From: Candidatus Acidiferrales bacterium
GTDB taxonomy: Bacteria; Bacteroidota; Ignavibacteria; Kryptoniales; JAKASW01
Assembly: GCA_035515795.1 (NCBI GenBank)
Contig: DATJAY010000005.1
Coordinates: forward strand, 124,001 to 188,000
Length of the DNA stretch: 64,000 bases
Direction of reading: 5' to 3'
Positions within the stretch are counted from its first letter, which is position 1, and every line of letters begins with the position of its first letter. The notes beneath the pieces are model-generated. The model did no database searches and had not been told where the DNA came from. It worked only from the letters and a program-made list of their open reading frames with translations. The translations under genes and the position numbers were made by a program. Shown here one piece after another: positions 1-10,733 of the stretch.

Positions 1-264
1 CGCCAGTGAAAGGGCTGGCGTCGGACAATATCCATCCGAAAGAATAACTTTCAGACCGGTGCTCGCGATCACTTGAGCCGCTCTTTCCGCGAACTCCTGC
101 GACTGAAATCGCGTGTCGTATCCTATCAGTATCCCGTTTCTAGCCTTCTTATGCTTTTTGTAAAATCTAGCAGTGGCTAGGGCGACTTTCGATACGTTGT
201 CGAAAGTGTAATCTTGTGCGATGATTCCGCGCCAGCCGTCGGTTCCGAATTTTATTTTTGCCAT
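1..264 (-). CDS. Phosphoglucomutase/phosphomannomutase family protein, N-terminal part (cut by window edge)
   Basis: Translating the minus strand from the ATG at 264 gives 88 residues with no stop before the window edge. The start carries the FGTDGWRG signature of domain I of the alpha-D-phosphohexomutase family, followed by an IGYDTRF segment typical of the same domain. The catalytic phosphoserine loop would lie just beyond the edge, so sugar specificity (glucose, mannose or glucosamine phosphate) cannot be told. An AAGGA ribosome site lies a few bases upstream of the ATG. The gene diverges from the lipoprotein gene to its right. Expected role: cytoplasmic interconversion of hexose 1- and 6-phosphates for cell-wall or polysaccharide precursors. 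Confidence 0.9.
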   Translation of the reverse strand, partial: MAKIKFGTDGWRGIIAQDYTFDNVSKVALATARFYKKHKKARNGILIGYDTRFQSQEFAERAAQVIASTGLKVILSDGYCPTPALSLA

Positions 265-466
265 GGTGATTCCTTTTGATTTTAATGGAATAAAATAAAA
301 TTCAACCGTTTAAGTTGCAAAGACGTGACTCAGGAGTGCCATTTCAAAATCAGGGGATTGAATTGGTGCGAAACAATGTCTATGATATTTTCTGGATAGG
401 ATATAATTAAGAATGATTTTCTGCGTCTTATGGATGTAAAGTCCTAAAGCTTTCTTTGGAGATAAC

Positions 467-1270
467 ATGAAATTGCTAATCATCGCTTGCTCCTTTTGTG
501 CCTCGGTCATTGTTTGCTCCTGCATTCGCACTGGCTCCGGCACAACTGGACCTAAGATTCCGCAAACGATAGCCCTCGATGGTTATGGAGAGGAGCTTGA
601 TTCTACATACTACAAGGTTTGGTCGGATAGCTCATGGGAGGAGTTCTATCAGGATACGACTATAAACGGAGTGACCTACACCGTACTTCTTGATGCCTAC
701 GGCGAAGAAAGTCTTTACGACTCGGCAGGCTACTCCGGCTTCATTCTTCCTCAAACAATCTTTGGGGATACCGTTATTATATTTGATGCGCCGCTTCCTT
801 CCCTGCCTGATACCATGGTTTCTGGTCAAACATACGTATTGAAGACAACTTTCTCTTTTCAGGGAGTGAGTTTTGTTCTTGAAGACGACGAATCCTTTCA
901 GGGTGCGACCGCTTCGATCAACCTCCCATTCGGCACGTTCACGAATTGTCCGGACCTTGTATCAACCCAATCGATAACCGGCGGCGGGGAGACTGTGGCA
1001 GGAGGAGACCTCGAATATTGGCTAGCCAAAGGTCCTTCAGACATCCAGCAGAATATAAATTTGAACAATGGATACACATACACCATCGAAATGGTCTACG
1101 GAGTGGTCAACGGACAAGGCTGGGGTGTGAAGTATCCGAAAGCGCGGCTAAGTTACAAAGCATTTTCTAATGGGACGGTCACAGGACGGCGGCTCATTAT
1201 AGACTCTTACCGATCAATATCTCGAATTTATACTATTGTACCTCCGATTCGTAGCAGGAAAAGTAGATGA
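467..1270 (+). CDS. Hypothetical lipoprotein
   Basis: A 267-residue protein with a short hydrophobic leader ending in a plausible lipobox (VCSC, Cys19), so it is probably a lipid-anchored envelope protein. The mature part is rich in Ser, Thr, Gly and Tyr, acidic, and looks beta-rich. I recognise no domain. A GGAGA ribosome site ends four bases before the ATG. The gene stands alone between the divergent phosphomutase gene and the OPT transporter. The basic C-terminal tail after about residue 240 differs in composition from the rest, so a frameshift near the end is possible but not shown. Confidence 0.7.
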   Translation: MKLLIIACSFCASVIVCSCIRTGSGTTGPKIPQTIALDGYGEELDSTYYKVWSDSSWEEFYQDTTINGVTYTVLLDAYGEESLYDSAGYSGFILPQTIFGDTVIIFDAPLPSLPDTMVSGQTYVLKTTFSFQGVSFVLEDDESFQGATASINLPFGTFTNCPDLVSTQSITGGGETVAGGDLEYWLAKGPSDIQQNINLNNGYTYTIEMVYGVVNGQGWGVKYPKARLSYKAFSNGTVTGRRLIIDSYRSISRIYTIVPPIRSRKSR

Positions 1271-1446
1271 ATGTGAGTCAGGGCAGGATAGCTTTCGGCC
1301 TGTCCGATCTGTTGTTGAAATTCCTGTTCATTACATTTATATTCACGAAACGAAAATCGCCTTGAACTACCATACAAGATTTCGTGTCGACTCATTTCTT
1401 ATCAAGGGGCAAACAATTTTTCCCATAAACTAAAAAGGAGCTACTC

Positions 1447-3465
1447 ATGGCTGAAGAAGTGAAAACCATTTCACGTACCCAGTCTTTTGTGCCTGCCGAA
1501 ACTACGATGAAGGAGTTCACTCTAAGAGCGTTGCTGCTAGGATTGGTAATGTGTGTCATACTTGGAGCGGCAAATGCATATCTGGGTTTGAAAGCGGGAA
1601 TGACTATCGCTGCTACTTATCCGGCGGCAGTCATCGGAATGGCAGTGCTCAGGATAATGAAAGGGAGCCTGCTCGAGGAAAATTTTGCAAGAACAGTCGG
1701 CGCAATCGGCGAGTCGATTGCAGCGGGAGCAGTATTCACTATTCCGGCGTTTTATATTGCCGGGATCTGGAAGCAATTCGACAGCTCTCATTATCTGGAA
1801 GCGACCTCGATCATGTTAGTCGGAAGCGTGGTCGGAATTTTGTTTGTCACGGTTCTCAGGCGCGTCATGGTGGAAGACAGAGAGCTTCCGTTTCCGGAGT
1901 CAGTAGCGGCATCCGAGATTCATAAAGCAGGCAGGACGGGCGGAACAGGTGCGAAGTATCTTTTCAGCGCGATGGGACTTGGAGCCCTGATTCAGGCGCT
2001 TGGAGAGCTCAACTTCTTTGCCGGTGCATGGGAAAGGTTTATCAAATTTACTCCTCTTTCGATGACTCTCAAAAATGGTGCGGGCACTTCCACGGTTCAA
2101 TCCGGCGGCGGCACTCTCATCACGACTCCCGGCGTCAGCCCGGCGTACGTCGGCGTCGGCTATATTATCGGGCCGAGACTCGCCGGACTGAATTTCGGCG
2201 GCGGAGTCTTGAGCTGGGGGTTGTTTGTTCCGCTTCTTCTTTACTTCGTGGGCCCCAGTGCTCTTCCCGCGGACGCATCGCAGGATGCTTGGATCGCGCT
2301 GAGCTATTCTGTCTGGTTGACTCTCGTTCGTCCGATTGCAATCGGCGGAATGATTTTCAGTGCGGCATATACGCTTTATAAAATGAGGAAGAGTCTGAGC
2401 GTCGGTCTTGGTAGAGCTGTAAGCGACGTGAGAAAAGCGGCAGCCGGCGGAAGAGTCGAGATCAGAACCGAACGCGACATGGATTTTAGGTATGTAGGCG
2501 GCGGAATTCTTCTGGCCGGCGTCGCAACATTTTTCATATATAATTATTTTGCGCAAGATGTCTCCGCCGCTCTCACTGCGACGGTTGTCATGCTTGTGAC
2601 GGGGTTTTTCTTCGCTGCAGTTTCGGGATACTTGGTTGGAATAATCGGATCGAGCAATAATCCCGTGAGCGGACTCACCATTTCTACACTATTGATCGCG
2701 GCGATTCTCATGGTCGTGCTCGGGCAGACAGGCGTTGCCGGAGTCGCGGCGGTGCTCGGTGTTGCTGCTGTGGTTTGTGTCGCTGCCGCAGTTGCCGGTG
2801 AGATGCTTCAGGATCTAAAAGTCGGACACATACTTGGTGGTACACCTTGGAAAATGCAGGTAGGCGATTTGATCGGCGTGCTTGGCGGATCTGCGATTAT
2901 GTTCATCCCTCTCATGATTTTGAACCAGGGCGATATCAACCAGGGCGGAATCGGCTTCGGCGGACGAAACCTGCCGGCTCCGCAAGCCGGCATGATGGCT
3001 GCACTCGCTCAGGGAATCGTCGGTGGACACATGGCCTGGCCGCTCATCGTCGTCGGAATACTAATGGCTTTCGGATTCATCATCAGCGGTGTGAAGAGTC
3101 CGATGCTGGTCTTCGTCGGAATGTACTTGCCGTTCGGAACGGTGGCTGCGATATTCGTAGGCGGATTGATACGCGGAATCGTCGATCTCATCGGCAGGGG
3201 CAGAAAGTACAACGAAGCGCAGACAGGGAGGGTAGAGAACACGGGAATCCTTCTATCGTCCGGCTTAATTGCGGGAGAGGCATTGTGCGGACTCGTGTTC
3301 GCTGCCCTCGCCTTCTACGACATAAAATGGTTTTCTATTTTTGTCAACCCGAGCTTCGGAGTCAGTTTGTTCGTGTTCCTGCTCCTCGCTGTGATTTTGA
3401 TTTACTTTCCGATTCGCAATGCTGGATCACCCGATCAGCCTGCCCCGCCAAAGGCAGCAATGTAG
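1447..3465 (+). CDS. OPT family oligopeptide/metal-chelate transporter
   Basis: A 672-residue protein made almost wholly of membrane helices. The N-terminal region (GAANAYLGLKAGMTIAATYP, about residues 40-60) and the NPVSGLTIST segment near residue 410 are typical of the bacterial OPT (oligopeptide transporter) superfamily, and the length fits. Members import small peptides or metal-siderophore complexes across the inner membrane; the substrate here cannot be told. The start has a good AAAAAGGAG ribosome site at 1432-1440. The gene is monocistronic, ending just before two terminator hairpins. Confidence 0.92.
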   Translation: MAEEVKTISRTQSFVPAETTMKEFTLRALLLGLVMCVILGAANAYLGLKAGMTIAATYPAAVIGMAVLRIMKGSLLEENFARTVGAIGESIAAGAVFTIPAFYIAGIWKQFDSSHYLEATSIMLVGSVVGILFVTVLRRVMVEDRELPFPESVAASEIHKAGRTGGTGAKYLFSAMGLGALIQALGELNFFAGAWERFIKFTPLSMTLKNGAGTSTVQSGGGTLITTPGVSPAYVGVGYIIGPRLAGLNFGGGVLSWGLFVPLLLYFVGPSALPADASQDAWIALSYSVWLTLVRPIAIGGMIFSAAYTLYKMRKSLSVGLGRAVSDVRKAAAGGRVEIRTERDMDFRYVGGGILLAGVATFFIYNYFAQDVSAALTATVVMLVTGFFFAAVSGYLVGIIGSSNNPVSGLTISTLLIAAILMVVLGQTGVAGVAAVLGVAAVVCVAAAVAGEMLQDLKVGHILGGTPWKMQVGDLIGVLGGSAIMFIPLMILNQGDINQGGIGFGGRNLPAPQAGMMAALAQGIVGGHMAWPLIVVGILMAFGFIISGVKSPMLVFVGMYLPFGTVAAIFVGGLIRGIVDLIGRGRKYNEAQTGRVENTGILLSSGLIAGEALCGLVFAALAFYDIKWFSIFVNPSFGVSLFVFLLLAVILIYFPIRNAGSPDQPAPPKAAM

Positions 3466-3491
3466 GGACATAATCGGCCATTTTAATATAG

Positions 3492-3538
3492 GGCGGCTGA
3501 ATTAGCCGCCTTTTGTGTCCCGGTGAAGCACCGGTTTT
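3492..3538 (+). terminator. Tandem intrinsic terminators after the OPT gene
   Basis: GGCGGCT (3492-3498) pairs with AGCCGCC (3504-3510) around a 5-nt loop and runs into TTTT. Immediately after it CCGGTG (3520-3525) pairs with CACCGG (3529-3534) around AAG and runs into TTTTCT. Two closely spaced hairpins with U-tracts mark the end of the transporter transcript. They also show that the following gene does not begin at the in-frame start inside this region but at 3613. Confidence 0.8.
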
Positions 3539-3612
3539 CTCTTACAGCTTTCGTGTCTGTCAGCTATATTTCAATTCAGACATTCCTACGAACAATAAAT
3601 AAAAGGAAAGCC

Positions 3613-6600
3613 ATGAAGCATTATTACCTTTTAGCTCTTTCTTGCCTCTTGCCTTTGATTCCTTCTCTCTCAGTTTCGGCTCAGCCAAAATCTTCCACCG
3701 ATTCGTTAATGTCCTCTGCGACTTTCAGCGGCCTGCAGCTTCGTTCCATCGGACCCGCGTTCACTTCAGGCAGAGTGGCAGCATTTGCAGTCGACCCTAA
3801 CGATCGCGCGCACTATTTCGTCGCCGTCGCATCCGGCGGGGTGTGGGAAACGAAAAATGATGGCACATCATGGACGCCCGTCTTCGATAACGAGGGCTCG
3901 TATTCCATTGGCGCAATTGCAATGGATCCGAAAAACCCTTTCGTTGTCTGGGTCGGGACAGGCGAGAACAACAGCCAGCGGAGCGTCGGATACGGTGACG
4001 GTGTTTATAAAACGCTCGACGGCGGAAAAAGCTGGACTGACGTTGGTTTAAAAAAATCAGAACATATCGGAAGAATTCTTATCGATCCGCGAAATTCAAA
4101 CGTTGTTTTTGTTGCTTCGCAGGGGCCGCTCTGGGGTCCGGGCGGCGATCGCGGCGTCTTCAAGACAACCGACGGCGGCAGGACATGGAGGAACGTTCTC
4201 AGTATCAGTGAGAATACCGGTGTGAACGACATCGAAATGGATCCGACGAATCCTGATCTTTTGTACGCCTCATCTTATCAGAGACGCAGGCATGTCTGGA
4301 CGTTGATCGATGGTGGCCCGGAAAGTGCGATCTACAAATCGACAGATGGCGGCGAATCCTGGAGAAAAATTTCGAGCGGTCTGCCGACCGTCGACATGGG
4401 GAAAATCGGTCTTGCGATTTCTCCGGTTAAGACTAGCGTGGTGTATGCAATTGTTGAAGCCGCGGAAGGACAAGGCGGCGTTTTTCGATCCACCGATTTT
4501 GGTGAAACGTGGGAGAAGCGGAATAGTTTTGATCAGACGGCGATGTACTATAGTACAATCTACGCAGATCCGAGTAATGTCGACAGAATCTATGTCATGA
4601 ATTTCATGATCCAGGTTTCCAACGACGGCGGGAAGACTCTCACGCCTCTTAATACTAAATCAAAGCATGTCGACAATCATGCCATGTGGATCGATCCGCG
4701 CGACCCGCGTTATTATCTCGTCGGCTGTGACGGCGGAGTTTACGAAAGCTACGATCGTGGCGCGACATGGGATTTCAAAAATAATCTTCCTGTCACGCAG
4801 TTCTACGACGTCACGGTGGATAATTCTAAACCGTTCTACTACATCTATGGTGGGACTCAGGATAATAACTCGATGGGTGGTCCATCACGGACTGTGAGTG
4901 CATCCGGTATTGTCAATTCGGACTGGTTTATCACAGCCGGAGGCGACGGCTTTCAATCGCGCGTCGATCCCGAAGATCCCAACACCGTCTATTCGGAGAG
5001 CCAATATGGCGGACTTGTTCGCTTTGAAAGAAAAACGGGGCAGGTCCTCGGAATACAGCCCCAGCAAGGGGAAGACGAGGCTCCGCTTCGCTGGCAATGG
5101 GATTCACCGCTCATCATCAGCCCATTTTCTCATACCCGGCTCTATTTCGCCTGCAACAAACTCTTTCGAAGTGATGATCGAGGTGATACCTGGACTGAAG
5201 TCAGCGGAGACCTGACGCGGCAGATAGATAGGAATAAGCTGAAAGTCATGGGAAAGATCTGGAATGTTGATGCAGTTGCAAAGAACGCCTCTACAACTTT
5301 TTACGGCACGTGTACCACGATATCAGAATCTCCGATGAAGGAAGGACTCCTGTACGTCGGTACGGACGATGGGTTAATCGAAATGACCGAAGACGCAGGC
5401 AAAACATGGAGGAAGATAGAAAAATTTCCCGGCGTACCCGAAATGACTTATGTCTCTCGAGTTTATGCATCGCAATTTGATCTGAACACTGTCTACGCTA
5501 CCTTCGATAATCACAAGAACGCGGAGTTCACGCCATATGTTTTGAAAAGCACTGATCGAGGAAAGTCGTGGACCACGATCAGCTCGGACCTTCCGAAAAA
5601 CGGGCCAGTCCTTGCTTTTACAGAAGATTATATCGATCCCAATTTACTTTTTGTCGGCACGGAGTTCGGCCTGTTTTTCACAAGCGATGGAGGAAATCAC
5701 TGGATTCAGCTCAAAGGCGATATGCCGACGATTCCCGTGCGTGATCTCGTAATTCAGAAACGCGAAGGGGATTTGATCGCAGCCAGTTTCGGAAGAGGAT
5801 TCTATGTCCTCGACGACTATTCTCCGCTTCGTTCTGCGGATGAAAGGTCGCTTTCACAATCGGTGCTTCTTTTCCATGTCAAAGATGCAATGCTTTATAT
5901 CCAATCTCAACCTCTTGGCGATTCTGGAAAGGCTGCTCAAGGTGAATCTTTCTTCGCTGCACCCAATCCTCCCTTCGGGGCTACGTTCGCTTACTATCTG
6001 AAGGAAAGCCTCAAAACGAAAAAGGAAATTCGTCAGGAAAAGGAGAAGGAGGCCGAGAAAAAGGGCGAAGAAATTCCATATCCTTCGCAGGAAGAGCTGA
6101 CCTCAGAGAGCATGGAATCTCAGCCTGTTGTTGAACTGAGAGTGACAGACGAGTCGGGAAATGTCGTGAGAAAAATAGACGGTCCATCGACAGCGGGCAT
6201 GCACCGTGTCAACTGGGATTTGACTTACCCAGATATGATTGCCTCCGGAGGGAGCGATGGCTCCGGCCCTCTCGTGATGCCTGGCAAATATTCGGTGACG
6301 CTTTTTGAAAGAATCGAAGGTAAGATGGTACAGCTATCAAGTCCCCAAACATTTGCGGTCTACGTCGAAGGAGCCGACACCATGAAGCATGAAAACCACC
6401 AGGCACTTATCGCATTTCAAAAGAAAGTTGCGAGCTTAAACGGTGAAATCCGTGGAGCCATCGAGACCGCTAACCTTCTGAAAAATAGGCTCGGTCTAAT
6501 CACGCAAGCCTTGAGGCAAACTCCTGCCGCTGTTGACAGTCTGTGGATCATGGAACTCGGTATCGAGAAGGCGGCAGATTCAATACTAATTGCACTTCGA

Positions 6601-6870
6601 GGCAATGAGACTTTGCGTGCCTTGAGCGAAAATACGCCGGTATGTATCAGCGAACGAGTGTCCACGATAATGGGAAATGAAGCAACCTCTACCGCGAAGC
6701 CTCCTCAGACCGACATCAACTCATTTGAAACAGCGAGCGAAGAATTTATTCTGGAATCGGGCAGGCTGAAAGAGCTTGTCGAGGTGCGTCTGAAAAACCT
6801 GGAGGAGGAAATGAAAGCATCGGGATCTCCCTGGGTACCGGGCACGCTTCCGGAATGGAATGGGAAATAA
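3613..6870 (+). CDS. Secreted sortilin/VPS10-like beta-propeller protein with BNR repeats
   Basis: A 1085-residue protein with a signal peptide (residues 1 to about 23, ending SVSA-Q). Repeated KTxDGGxSW-type Asp-box motifs (for example KTLDGGKSW, KTTDGGRTW, KSTDGGESW, KSTDRGKSW) show a large BNR/sortilin-type propeller over roughly residues 40-750. The C-terminal third has a lysine/glutamate-rich stretch, an Ig-like segment and a helical tail. Such proteins are often annotated as glycosyl hydrolases, but I see no evidence of an enzymatic site. The ATG at 3613 is chosen because AAAAGGAAAG precedes it and a signal peptide begins there; an earlier in-frame start would sit in the terminator. Confidence 0.85.
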   Translation: MKHYYLLALSCLLPLIPSLSVSAQPKSSTDSLMSSATFSGLQLRSIGPAFTSGRVAAFAVDPNDRAHYFVAVASGGVWETKNDGTSWTPVFDNEGSYSIGAIAMDPKNPFVVWVGTGENNSQRSVGYGDGVYKTLDGGKSWTDVGLKKSEHIGRILIDPRNSNVVFVASQGPLWGPGGDRGVFKTTDGGRTWRNVLSISENTGVNDIEMDPTNPDLLYASSYQRRRHVWTLIDGGPESAIYKSTDGGESWRKISSGLPTVDMGKIGLAISPVKTSVVYAIVEAAEGQGGVFRSTDFGETWEKRNSFDQTAMYYSTIYADPSNVDRIYVMNFMIQVSNDGGKTLTPLNTKSKHVDNHAMWIDPRDPRYYLVGCDGGVYESYDRGATWDFKNNLPVTQFYDVTVDNSKPFYYIYGGTQDNNSMGGPSRTVSASGIVNSDWFITAGGDGFQSRVDPEDPNTVYSESQYGGLVRFERKTGQVLGIQPQQGEDEAPLRWQWDSPLIISPFSHTRLYFACNKLFRSDDRGDTWTEVSGDLTRQIDRNKLKVMGKIWNVDAVAKNASTTFYGTCTTISESPMKEGLLYVGTDDGLIEMTEDAGKTWRKIEKFPGVPEMTYVSRVYASQFDLNTVYATFDNHKNAEFTPYVLKSTDRGKSWTTISSDLPKNGPVLAFTEDYIDPNLLFVGTEFGLFFTSDGGNHWIQLKGDMPTIPVRDLVIQKREGDLIAASFGRGFYVLDDYSPLRSADERSLSQSVLLFHVKDAMLYIQSQPLGDSGKAAQGESFFAAPNPPFGATFAYYLKESLKTKKEIRQEKEKEAEKKGEEIPYPSQEELTSESMESQPVVELRVTDESGNVVRKIDGPSTAGMHRVNWDLTYPDMIASGGSDGSGPLVMPGKYSVTLFERIEGKMVQLSSPQTFAVYVEGADTMKHENHQALIAFQKKVASLNGEIRGAIETANLLKNRLGLITQALRQTPAAVDSLWIMELGIEKAADSILIALRGNETLRALSENTPVCISERVSTIMGNEATSTAKPPQTDINSFETASEEFILESGRLKELVEVRLKNLEEEMKASGSPWVPGTLPEWNGK

Positions 6871-7061
6871 AAAACAGGACTAGAAGCACGCGGAGGTTAT
6901 TAAGTTGCTCTGGTAAAGCTGGCCGTGTTCGTCGGAATCCGTACTTTCGACGTTGGCGGTGCAATGTTTTGTTTACAATGAGTTAAACATAGAGTAAAAA
7001 GGATTTCATAACTGTTACATAAAATGATAAGCTGAAACGATAATACATGCGGAGTTTTAGA

Positions 7062-9701
7062 ATGGCAAAAATAAGACCGAGATTTGCCCTGATGTCATGT
7101 CTTTTCGTGTGTGCATCCTGCAGTTTCGCGCTGGCACAGAGTGAGAATGAGATGGAATTCGACGAACCGGGCAGCGAGCAAGTCCTCAATCGTCAATTGT
7201 GGGAATTTGCCAAAGGGACCCCGTACGAATCTGTAGAGGCTTATGTCGAGAGGGCGCAAGAGAAGTCACGCACAGGAATGTCCGACGAGATAGAGCTTCC
7301 GACCGGCTGGAAGATTCATCCTGCCGGAAGACAAATCCAGGTCGGCCACCTTCCTTATGAAGCAATCATGTATAACGGAAAGCTTGTCGTGCTCAACACA
7401 GGTTACTATGCCGGTTACTCTCGTATTACGCTGGAGGATACCCTCGAACCTCAGGGAGTTTCAATCATCGACCCTGAGAGCGGAGAAATCCGAAACTCAT
7501 TGAAGCTTGGTTGCATATTCCCGAGCGCAGTCGTCGGAGCGGACGCATACCTGTATGTCAGTGGCGGGTTTGATTCCACCATTCATAAGATTGACAAGAA
7601 CTTTCAACTAGCTCAAGAGTACAAAGTCGGAGGTTACACAGCAGGACTTGCCCCGGTTGATTCTCAACATATCGCGCTTCTTTATATGGTTACGACCGAT
7701 ACTTCAAAGACTTCACGTGATCCTTTCGGCATGGGCCATTATGTGAAAGGCAGGATCGCACTGTTGAATCTCGTGAACGGGGATGTCGAGCGTGAGGCCG
7801 TCGTCGGTTATTTCCCCTATGCTGTCGAATTTTTGAACGGGAAGTTTTATGTGAGCGTATTGGGAGAAAATAAAATAAACGTCTATGATTCGCGTTTTCG
7901 AGAATTGAAATCGTTGAAAGTGGGAAGCGCCCCGGCAAGTATGACTGTTGATGGAGACTATCTCTATGTGGTGAACACAACTGCCGATGAGCTTACGGTG
8001 ATAGAAGCGAAGACCGACAAAATTCTTCGCAGGATCTTCGTGGGGAAGCATGGATACAGGTCCGGTGTTTCTCCCACTTCTTGCGCAATCCTCGATGGTA
8101 AACTGTACGTAAGCGAAGCGACTCTTAACGCTATTGCGGTCTATCGGTTAATAGACGGAAAGCTTCTCGGTTATATACCCACGGGATGGTACACCACAAA
8201 GGTTTTGTTGGACGGAAAGAATTTGTATTTCCTCAGTGCTAAAGGGATACTTCCAAGACGTCCCAATCCGAATGGACCCTCGCCCATTATAGAAGGCCAT
8301 AAAGAGGATTATGTGCTAAATCTCCTGAAAGGGACCGCTGGAATTGTTCCAATGAATTCCATAGATGATGATTTGTCCGAATGGACCAAGGAAGTTGAAG
8401 ACGGCTCGCCTGTTTATAGTCCGGAGAAGGGCCTCAAGCTTCCGATCAAACATATTTTTTACATCATAAAGGAAAACCGATCTTACGATCAGGTACTCGG
8501 AGACCTCGGAAGAGGAAACGGCGATTCGAGTTTGACGATCTTCGGGAGATCGATCAGCCCCAATGTCCACAAGTTGGCGTCGGACTTTGTTACGCTCGAC
8601 AATTTCTATGCCGATGGTGAGATAAGCGTACTCGGACACAGCTTCACGACAAGCGGCTATGCAAGTCCATTTCTAGAATGGCTCGGCAACGCATCGTACA
8701 GCGGCCGATACAAGGGGTATCCGTTCGGCACAGTCCCAGCCGTTTTCTCGAAGGAGTACATTTGGGATGCGCTCGACTTAAAAAGGGTCGATTACAAAAT
8801 CTATGGCGAGCCGTATTATCTGATGACTGCTGCTTATAGAATCATCGAAAAGTTTTTCGGTGCAAGCAGCGTCATTGCAGAAAAATTTTATTCGAATAGC
8901 ATGGCACTCGCCGCGAGTGTAGACAGAGGGGCAGAGTTCAGCGAATTCGTGCAGACATTTTATGGAAAGGCAAACAACAGAAAGAGCGCCCTCAAGCTTC
9001 TGAACGATGATGCTTTCACGAAGGGAATATCGAGAATTTTTACGGGAGATGAAACGCTTCACAATGCCCTGCGGAAAAATCTCCGTTTCAGGAGGGCATT
9101 TGCAGATTTCTTGTACCACTATTCTTTCAATTACTGGACTTGGGATTTGTGGTATTCTGACCTGCGTCGGTTCGAAGCGTGGAAAGCTGACTTCGAGCAG
9201 CAGTTGAAATCCGGAAAGGTCGTGCCGTTCGAGTACATCTGGCTTCCTAACGATCACACGGGAGGAATAAACCCCAATTACCAGAATCCGTATCAGCTTG
9301 TTGCACAGAACGACGCTGCGTTGGGTTTGATGGTACAGACGATTGCCGCGAGCCCCATCTGGGAAAACAGTCTGATACTTGTGGAGGAGGACGACGCTCA
9401 AAATGGTCCTGATCACGTCGATGCGACGAGGACTGAGGCTCTTGCCGCCGGCCCGTACGTTAAAAGAAATTCCGTCGTTGACGACCGCTATGACCAGCTC
9501 AGCACGATCAGAACCGTGGAATTAACCCTTGGACTCAATCCACTCAACTTTGAAGATGCGGTAGCGGTACCGATGTTTAGTATCCTTTCTTCTAAACCCG
9601 ATTTTACAAAATTTGATTCCGCCCCTCCATCAGATAGTTTATCTGCTTCAGACAGATTCATTCTTGAAAGAATGGCGGCTCATGCAGGGGAAGAAAAATG
9701 A
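7062..9701 (+). CDS. YncE-like beta-propeller fused to alkaline-phosphatase-superfamily phosphoesterase
   Basis: An exported protein (signal peptide ending FALA-Q) of about 879 residues. The first half has YVTN/YncE-type propeller repeats (for example [20 protein letters not shown]). The second half begins [18 protein letters not shown], the metal-binding start of the PF04185 phosphoesterase family, and continues with [16 protein letters not shown]. This matches the known bifunctional YncE/alkaline-phosphatase-like architecture; the substrate is unknown. GGAG at 7051-7054 with a 7-nt spacer favours the ATG at 7062 over the in-frame ATG at 7047. Its stop overlaps the deoC start by 4 nt, so the two genes are probably translationally coupled. 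Confidence 0.88.
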   Translation: MAKIRPRFALMSCLFVCASCSFALAQSENEMEFDEPGSEQVLNRQLWEFAKGTPYESVEAYVERAQEKSRTGMSDEIELPTGWKIHPAGRQIQVGHLPYEAIMYNGKLVVLNTGYYAGYSRITLEDTLEPQGVSIIDPESGEIRNSLKLGCIFPSAVVGADAYLYVSGGFDSTIHKIDKNFQLAQEYKVGGYTAGLAPVDSQHIALLYMVTTDTSKTSRDPFGMGHYVKGRIALLNLVNGDVEREAVVGYFPYAVEFLNGKFYVSVLGENKINVYDSRFRELKSLKVGSAPASMTVDGDYLYVVNTTADELTVIEAKTDKILRRIFVGKHGYRSGVSPTSCAILDGKLYVSEATLNAIAVYRLIDGKLLGYIPTGWYTTKVLLDGKNLYFLSAKGILPRRPNPNGPSPIIEGHKEDYVLNLLKGTAGIVPMNSIDDDLSEWTKEVEDGSPVYSPEKGLKLPIKHIFYIIKENRSYDQVLGDLGRGNGDSSLTIFGRSISPNVHKLASDFVTLDNFYADGEISVLGHSFTTSGYASPFLEWLGNASYSGRYKGYPFGTVPAVFSKEYIWDALDLKRVDYKIYGEPYYLMTAAYRIIEKFFGASSVIAEKFYSNSMALAASVDRGAEFSEFVQTFYGKANNRKSALKLLNDDAFTKGISRIFTGDETLHNALRKNLRFRRAFADFLYHYSFNYWTWDLWYSDLRRFEAWKADFEQQLKSGKVVPFEYIWLPNDHTGGINPNYQNPYQLVAQNDAALGLMVQTIAASPIWENSLILVEEDDAQNGPDHVDATRTEALAAGPYVKRNSVVDDRYDQLSTIRTVELTLGLNPLNFEDAVAVPMFSILSSKPDFTKFDSAPPSDSLSASDRFILERMAAHAGEEK

Positions 9702-10390
9702 GCAAGGAAATGAAAATATCCGCGCAGGAACTGGCAGGAATGATCGATCATACTCTTCTCAAGCCGGAAGCGACGCCACATGAAGTGGAACAACTCTGCA
9801 AGGAGGCAATCGAATTCAACTTTGCGAGTGTCTGTATAAATCCATGTTACGTTGGACTTGCGAAGGCCAGACTGATGGGTTCGGCAGTAAAAGTTTGTAC
9901 AGTCATCGGTTTTCCGCTCGGTGCAGCTACTACTATGTCGAAGGTGGGTGAAGCGAAAGAGGCGATCGCGAACGGTGCGCAAGAAGTGGACATGGTCATT
10001 AATATCGGGAGACTGAAGTCAAGAGATTATGGTTATGTAGAAAATGAAATCCGCGAGGTCGTGCAGTCTGCTCACTCGAGAGAGGCAATCGTGAAAGTCA
10101 TAATTGAAACCTGTTTGTTGACGGACGAGGAAAAAGAGAAGGCATGTCTTCTCTCCAGGAATGCCGGCGCTGATTTCGTGAAAACATCTACGGGGTTCAG
10201 CAAGGGGGGGGCGACGACGGCCGACGTTGCTTTGATGAGGAGAACAGTCGTGAACAAGATCGGTGTGAAGGCATCCGGCGGTGTGAGAAGTTACGATGAA
10301 GCAATCAGTATGGTAGAAAGCGGCGCGACAAGAATCGGAACAAGTTCGGGCGTGAAAATAATTTTGGAAGCAAGACAGCGTATCGGCTAA
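9698..10390 (+). CDS. deoC: Deoxyribose-phosphate aldolase
   Basis: A 230-residue cytoplasmic class I aldolase that splits 2-deoxyribose 5-phosphate into glyceraldehyde 3-phosphate and acetaldehyde in deoxynucleoside salvage. The full set of family motifs is visible: [11 protein letters not shown] at the N terminus, EVDMVINIG (Asp98), the Schiff-base lysine in FVKTSTGF (Lys162) and the second lysine in VKASGGVR (Lys191). The length is normal. It overlaps the preceding phosphoesterase gene by ATGA. No other nucleoside-catabolism genes are near. An eight-G run near 10205 lies in the frame and does not break it. Confidence 0.97.
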   Translation: MSKEMKISAQELAGMIDHTLLKPEATPHEVEQLCKEAIEFNFASVCINPCYVGLAKARLMGSAVKVCTVIGFPLGAATTMSKVGEAKEAIANGAQEVDMVINIGRLKSRDYGYVENEIREVVQSAHSREAIVKVIIETCLLTDEEKEKACLLSRNAGADFVKTSTGFSKGGATTADVALMRRTVVNKIGVKASGGVRSYDEAISMVESGATRIGTSSGVKIILEARQRIG

Positions 10391-10733
10391 GCAAAAAAGT
10401 TTCTTAACTCCTTCAATTTTATCCCTCCTTTTTTCGTTGTTGAATTACGCAACGGGCAACGCTGAACATTTCACCACCCTGCAATTCTTCTAATTCAACC
10501 GAGATTCTCCGATTCCAGTGAATCTTCATTTCTTGAACGTTGAAGAATTCCATCCGATCGCTCGTGGCGGGAGAATCTTGATCGAGCTGTCTTTTACAAT
10601 CTGGTAAGTCATATGAAATCAATCGATTATGGTGGAAGAAATTTCGTGGAACAGCGTATTTCGGTATAGCAATTGCAAAATATTCAGTGAAAATATTCTC
10701 GTGTAATACGGAAATTGAAAATGGAGGTTTAAG
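10391..10733 (+). other. Intergenic region upstream of the GcvH/NrfD cluster
   Basis: No convincing gene lies in these 343 bases; the minus-strand frame here runs through into the antisense of the next gene and has no recognisable protein features. The region holds a sigma-54-type promoter candidate at 10662-10677, listed separately, and an AT-rich stretch before the next start. No deoC terminator with a clear U-tract is visible. Confidence 0.6.
10662..10677 (+). promoter_or_regulatory. Candidate sigma-54 (-24/-12) promoter
   Basis: The bases CGGTATAGCAATTGCA match the sigma-54 consensus TGGCACGN4TTGCA at the invariant GG and GC, which are exactly 12 nt apart, and at the whole TTGCA element. 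The site lies 57 nt before the first gene of a cluster that itself encodes a sigma-54-dependent response regulator at 16166-17530. The -24 half is imperfect (CGGTAT), so this is a candidate only. Confidence 0.4.

Noticed and set aside
310-543. A 77-codon minus-strand frame near the left edge
   Set aside because: It overlaps the leader of the lipoprotein gene, has no ribosome site or recognisable features.
1900-2556. A 218-codon minus-strand open frame
   Set aside because: Antisense to the OPT transporter, low-complexity and basic; a shadow frame.
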